Origin: JAMXLO01 sp046732975 | GTDB lineage: Bacteria > Pseudomonadota > Alphaproteobacteria > Acetobacterales > Acetobacteraceae | Direction: 5' to 3' | Assembly: GCA_046732975.1 (NCBI GenBank) | Contig: JBKPOG010000068.1 | Coordinates: 1 to 9,167 of the forward strand | DNA: 9,167 bases | Shown: one piece after another, positions 7,230-9,167 of the stretch | Position numbering within the stretch: position 1 is the stretch's first letter | Layout of the letters: every line of letters starts with the position of its first letter | Program-made: the position numbers and the translations under genes | The notes under the pieces: model-generated | The model's input: the letters and a program-made list of their open reading frames with translations, nothing else | The model's database searches: none | What the model was told of the DNA's origin: nothing

Positions 7230-7500
7230 GCACTTTCTCCCCAAGGGACCTCTCCTAGCCAAACATACCGCATACGTCCATGCTGGGAGAAGTTCATTCT
7301 TGCGAGAGAGGCCGGAGTCTTGCCCTTCGACCTAATAGAGACGCCAACACCCAGCAGATCTGAACTGAGGCCCTCGAGCGATGCCGCGGGTAACGGACGG
7401 GGCTGAAATGCAACCGCGGCGCGCCATGTGCAGCACATCGCAATGAGCCGATGAGAAGTGGAATGCTGACCGAAAAGTGGGTTCGCCCAAAACACTACGC
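7230..7500. other. 271-bp stretch without a convincing gene
   Basis: This lies between two minus-strand genes and should hold the promoter or leader of the dioxygenase-like gene. It contains the ribosome site GGGGAG (7237-7242), a perfect palindrome ATGTGC-A-GCACAT (7426-7438), and CCGCGG copies near 7384 and 7414. Just after the CoA-transferase stop there is a weak minus-strand hairpin (TGGG-CGAA-CCCA followed by CTTTT), too short to call a terminator. A minus-strand frame is open through the whole stretch, but its translation does not look like a protein. The AAGTGG repeats near 7456 and 7475 could be remnants of a decayed repeat; I cannot identify one. No -35/-10 pair stands out. Confidence 0.4.
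7426..7438. repeat. Perfect 13-bp palindrome ATGTGCAGCACAT
   Basis: Two perfect 6-bp arms surround a single central base. It lies about 200 bp upstream of the dioxygenase-like start. The size suits a dimeric repressor or activator site, but there is no second copy in the window to support that. Confidence 0.4.
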
Positions 7501-8682
7501 TCACTCCTTTCGGATCAGGCTAAGCACGTACTCGGTGTGTTCCCCCACCGATGGCCCTGGCCACGCAACGACACGCTCAGACGGGTCGCCGTCGAGACGG
7601 ATTGCCGGCCCCGGATGCAGTGTCCGCCCGATGAGCGGATCAATCACCTCCTGCACTGAGTGACGCGCCAGGAAATGTGGATCAGTGGCGCAATCAGCGA
7701 TGTCGTATAGCCGAGAGCATGGTACATCCGCGGCTTCCAGCCGCGCCTCGGCTTCCATGGCCGGCAGCGTTCGGGTCCAGGCAGCGATCGCAGTATCCAG
7801 GGCTTCGCGCCGGGCACAGCGATCGCCATTGGTGGCATACGATGGATCGTCGGCCATTTCTGGCCGCCCGATTGCCCGCATCAGCCGGCGGAAGATCAGA
7901 TCTGAGTTGCCGGCGATGCACAGCCACTTTCCGTCGGAGCAGGGATAGGTGTTGGTCGGCGCCGCGGTCTCGATTGCTGCGCCCACCGGCTGCCGAATGC
8001 GGCCGTCCATCGCGTATTCCGGCAACATGCCTTCCATCAGGCTGAACACGCTGTCTACCAGGCTGACGTCCACCACCCGCCCACGTCCAACGCCCGCCAC
8101 ATCGCGTTGCCACAGGGCCGACAGCAGTCCGATAGTCGCGTAGAGTCCTGCCAGGTCATCACTGATTGAGATGCCGCAGCGAGGTGGTGGCAGGTGGGAG
8201 GCGCCGGGCGGATGCGCGGTCAGGTGGCGGATACCGCCCATGGCTTCGCCGATCGCGCCGAAGGCGGGCTTGTCGCGATATGGTCCGTCCTGGCCGTAGC
8301 CGGAGATGCGCGCGATCACCAGGCGCGGATTGACCGCATGCAGCGCATCCGGCCCGAGGTCCAGCCGTTCCAGCCCACCGGCGCGCAGGTTCTCCACCAG
8401 CACATCGGCGCGTTCGGCGAGCTTTAGCAGGGTCTCACGATCACGCTTCAGATCCAGCACGACCGAGAACTTGTTGCGGCCGTGCACGCTGAACCAAACC
8501 GAGTTTCCGTTCACCGAGGCACCCCAGCCGCGGAAGGGGTCGCCGCCAGGTGGCTCGATCTTGATCACTTCGGCACCCAGGTCAGCGAGAAGGCGGGTGC
8601 AGAAGGGAGCGGCAATGTAATGGCCGATCTCGAGCACCTTCAGGCCGACGAGTGGTCCGGCTCGATGCGGTGGAATGGCCAT
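7501..8682 (-). CDS. CaiB/BaiF-family (class III) acyl-CoA transferase
   Basis: The 393-aa protein is of normal length for a class III CoA-transferase, which moves CoA between carboxylic acids in the cytoplasm through an aspartyl-CoA thioester. The family N-terminus is clear: GLKVLEIGHYIAAPFCTRLLADLGAEVIKIEPP (in the span 13-45). GDPFRGWG, FSVVLDLKRD and ADVLVENLRAGGLERLDLG follow. The likely catalytic aspartate is D175 in CGISISDDLAGLYA. The C-terminal region has LEAADVPCSRLYDIADCATDPHFLAR and then GPAIRLDGDP, as in formyl-CoA/carnitine-type relatives. Substrate is unknown; the family covers oxalate, carnitine, succinate, mesaconate and other acids. The start at 8682 has AAAGGA about 9 nt upstream. 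The dioxygenase-like gene follows 271 nt downstream, so the two may not share a transcript. Confidence 0.92.
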   Translation of the reverse strand: MAIPPHRAGPLVGLKVLEIGHYIAAPFCTRLLADLGAEVIKIEPPGGDPFRGWGASVNGNSVWFSVHGRNKFSVVLDLKRDRETLLKLAERADVLVENLRAGGLERLDLGPDALHAVNPRLVIARISGYGQDGPYRDKPAFGAIGEAMGGIRHLTAHPPGASHLPPPRCGISISDDLAGLYATIGLLSALWQRDVAGVGRGRVVDVSLVDSVFSLMEGMLPEYAMDGRIRQPVGAAIETAAPTNTYPCSDGKWLCIAGNSDLIFRRLMRAIGRPEMADDPSYATNGDRCARREALDTAIAAWTRTLPAMEAEARLEAADVPCSRLYDIADCATDPHFLARHSVQEVIDPLIGRTLHPGPAIRLDGDPSERVVAWPGPSVGEHTEYVLSLIRKE

Positions 8683-8828
8683 GCGATACGTTCCTTTCGT
8701 GATTTTATGATGATCTCGGCGGCCGAATTCGCGTTTGTCACACGCCGCGTTACTAATTCATAAGATTTCCGGTGCCATATTGGCGGCATGGAGCCGGCAC
8801 TGCCGGTGTCCTGTTTCCTCCCCGATGT

Positions 8829-8844
8829 CGCGCCGCTCGGCGCG
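8829..8844. repeat. GC-only inverted repeat in the leader
   Basis: Two perfect 7-bp arms, CGCGCCG and CGGCGCG, are separated by CT. As RNA this gives a 6-bp stem with a GCUC tetraloop, 10 nt ahead of the terminator-like hairpin. It may be part of a folded leader. Confidence 0.55.
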
Positions 8845-8854
8845 GCCCCCTTGG

Positions 8855-8884
8855 CGGTGCGGCCCCTGCTGCACCGCTTTTTTT
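8855..8884 (+). terminator. Intrinsic terminator-like hairpin inside the leader
   Basis: Arms CGGTGCGGC (8855-8863) and GCTGCACCG (8868-8876) pair over 9 bp with one G-U, around a CCCT loop. A C and seven T (8878-8884) follow. Polarity is right only for plus-strand transcripts. No full gene ends on the plus strand just before it, so it would stop a transcript that starts within the preceding intergenic DNA. That makes attenuation of the downstream pair a reasonable inference. Confidence 0.65.
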
Positions 8885-8922
8885 CGTGCCTGCTTCCGTT
8901 CCGGCCTACTCGATCGCATCAT

Positions 8923-8937
8923 CGGCTTCGCAAGCCG
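8923..8937 (+). promoter_or_regulatory. Hairpin abutting the ribosome binding site
   Basis: CGGCTT and AAGCCG form a perfect 6-bp stem with a CGC loop. The right arm ends at 8937, where the purine-rich ribosome site GGGGAGAGGG (8937-8946) starts. It could keep the site exposed or modulate access to it. Confidence 0.45.
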
Positions 8938-8948
8938 GGGAGAGGGCT

Positions 8949-9131
8949 ATGGACAAGGAATTGATTGCCAGGCTGGCGGATGCGGCAGGGCTGGATAAGG
9001 CATGGGCCGAGTTTCCCGACGATGTGGCGTCGGCAGCGGAGCAGGCTCTGGGCAACAAGGACGGGATAAGGTTTCCGGAGGACCCAGCAGCGGAGCCCTG
9101 GCCACCGATGCGTGCGGGCACCGGGCTGTGA
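8949..9131 (+). CDS. Small 60-aa acidic protein, possible amidase partner
   Basis: The protein begins MDKELIARLADAAGLDKAW and is predicted helical up to about residue 35 (FPDDVASAAEQAL). It ends in a Pro-rich tail with DPAAEPWPPMRAG. No signal or membrane segment is seen. It has a strong ribosome site (GGGGAGAGGG), and its TGA stop overlaps the GTG start of the next gene by four bases. Small partner proteins of similar size, such as GatC and the AtzG/DUF4089 type, precede amidases in many genomes, and this tail and position fit that pattern. I do not recognise the family firmly, so the partner role is inference. Confidence 0.7.
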   Translation: MDKELIARLADAAGLDKAWAEFPDDVASAAEQALGNKDGIRFPEDPAAEPWPPMRAGTGL

Positions 9132-9167
9132 GTGCGCTGCACTGGCTGAGCGCTGCCGAGGCAGCGC
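9128..9167 (+). CDS. Probable amidase-family protein, first 13 residues only
   Basis: Starting with GTG at 9128, overlapping the previous stop as GTGA, the frame reads MSALHWLSAAEAA and is open to the edge. Amidase-signature enzymes often begin with a short segment followed by L-[ST]-A-x-E-x-A, so this looks like an amidase start. Only 13 residues are visible, so the call depends on that resemblance and on the coupled small gene. The four-base overlap suggests coupled translation and equal amounts of the two proteins. Confidence 0.5.
   Translation, partial: MSALHWLSAAEAA

Larger units (their letters stand above)
8683..8948. promoter_or_regulatory. Divergent intergenic region with a structured leader
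   Basis: This separates the minus-strand CoA-transferase from the plus-strand small gene and must contain promoters in both directions. The part near the CoA-transferase is AT-richer (8695-8770), with TAAAAT-like and TTGTCA elements but no -35/-10 pair of good spacing. CGCGTT is directly repeated at 8730 and 8746. From 8770 to 8948 the sequence is GC-rich and full of inverted repeats: GCCA-TAT-TGGC near 8774-8784, CCGGC-ACT-GCCGG near 8793-8805, CGCGCCG-CT-CGGCGCG (8829-8844), a terminator-like hairpin (8855-8884) and CGGCTT-CGC-AAGCCG (8923-8937). Confidence 0.6.

Noticed and set aside
7471..7490. Hairpin TGGG-CGAA-CCCA with a following T run on the minus strand after the CoA-transferase gene
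   Set aside because: A four-base-pair stem and four T are too weak to call a terminator.
7184..7504. 106-codon minus-strand frame starting with GTG overlapping the CoA-transferase stop, with AAAGGAG properly spaced before a second in-frame GTG (7495)
   Set aside because: The start context is attractive, but the translation looks non-coding (WRAAVAFQPRP style) and it runs 46 bp into the dioxygenase-like gene in another frame. It would need conservation evidence to be accepted.
8735..8766. Sigma-70-like pair TTGTCA and TAAGAT upstream of the small gene
   Set aside because: Spacing is 20 bp, too long for a normal promoter, and no better -10 lies at 16-18 bp.
8788..8964. 58-codon plus-strand frame (MEPALPVSCF...) through the leader, overlapping the small gene
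   Set aside because: There is no ribosome site, it passes through the terminator hairpin and T tract, and its Pro/Arg/His-rich translation looks like GC-rich leader read by chance. A leader peptide cannot be wholly excluded.

Overview
The window is GC-rich, gene-dense chromosomal DNA from a motile Gram-negative bacterium. The flagellar proteins and the sigma-54-type flagellar promoters suggest an alphaproteobacterium. My best guess is Rhodospirillales/Acetobacteraceae; this rests on recognising protein style, not on a search. No rRNA, tRNA, CRISPR array, insertion sequence or prophage gene is visible.

Left part (1-5434): late flagellar genes in two divergent units. On the minus strand flgE (hook), flgK and flgL (hook-filament junction proteins; flgL runs off the left edge) are packed with 4-nt and 10-nt gaps. 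On the plus strand fliK (hook-length control) and flgD (hook cap/scaffold) follow one another. Between flgE and fliK lie 209 bp holding two outward-facing sigma-54 (-24/-12) promoter sequences. Midway between them is a cluster of CGGCA half-sites, including a near-perfect palindrome about 85-100 bp upstream of both predicted start points. This looks like one shared enhancer-type control region that fires the hook scaffold, hook, ruler and junction proteins together.

Middle part (5435-8682): three minus-strand genes in the order CaiB/BaiF-type CoA-transferase, cupin-fold cysteine-dioxygenase-like metalloenzyme, secreted YVTN-type beta-propeller. The propeller gene is convergent with flgD and the two stop codons abut exactly (TGATCA), leaving no room for a conventional intergenic terminator. 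A 271-bp stretch without a convincing gene separates the CoA-transferase from the dioxygenase-like gene. No joint pathway can be named with confidence.

Right part (8683-9167): a 266-bp divergent intergenic region, then a 60-aa protein whose stop overlaps (GTGA) the start of a gene reading MSALHWLSAAEAA, which resembles an amidase-family N-terminus cut by the window edge. The leader in front of this pair is rich in hairpins. One is a textbook intrinsic terminator (9-bp stem plus seven T) about 65 nt before the small gene, and another abuts its ribosome binding site. The leader therefore looks like an attenuator or structured 5' UTR of unknown ligand. With the shared flagellar control region, it is the part of the window most worth testing.
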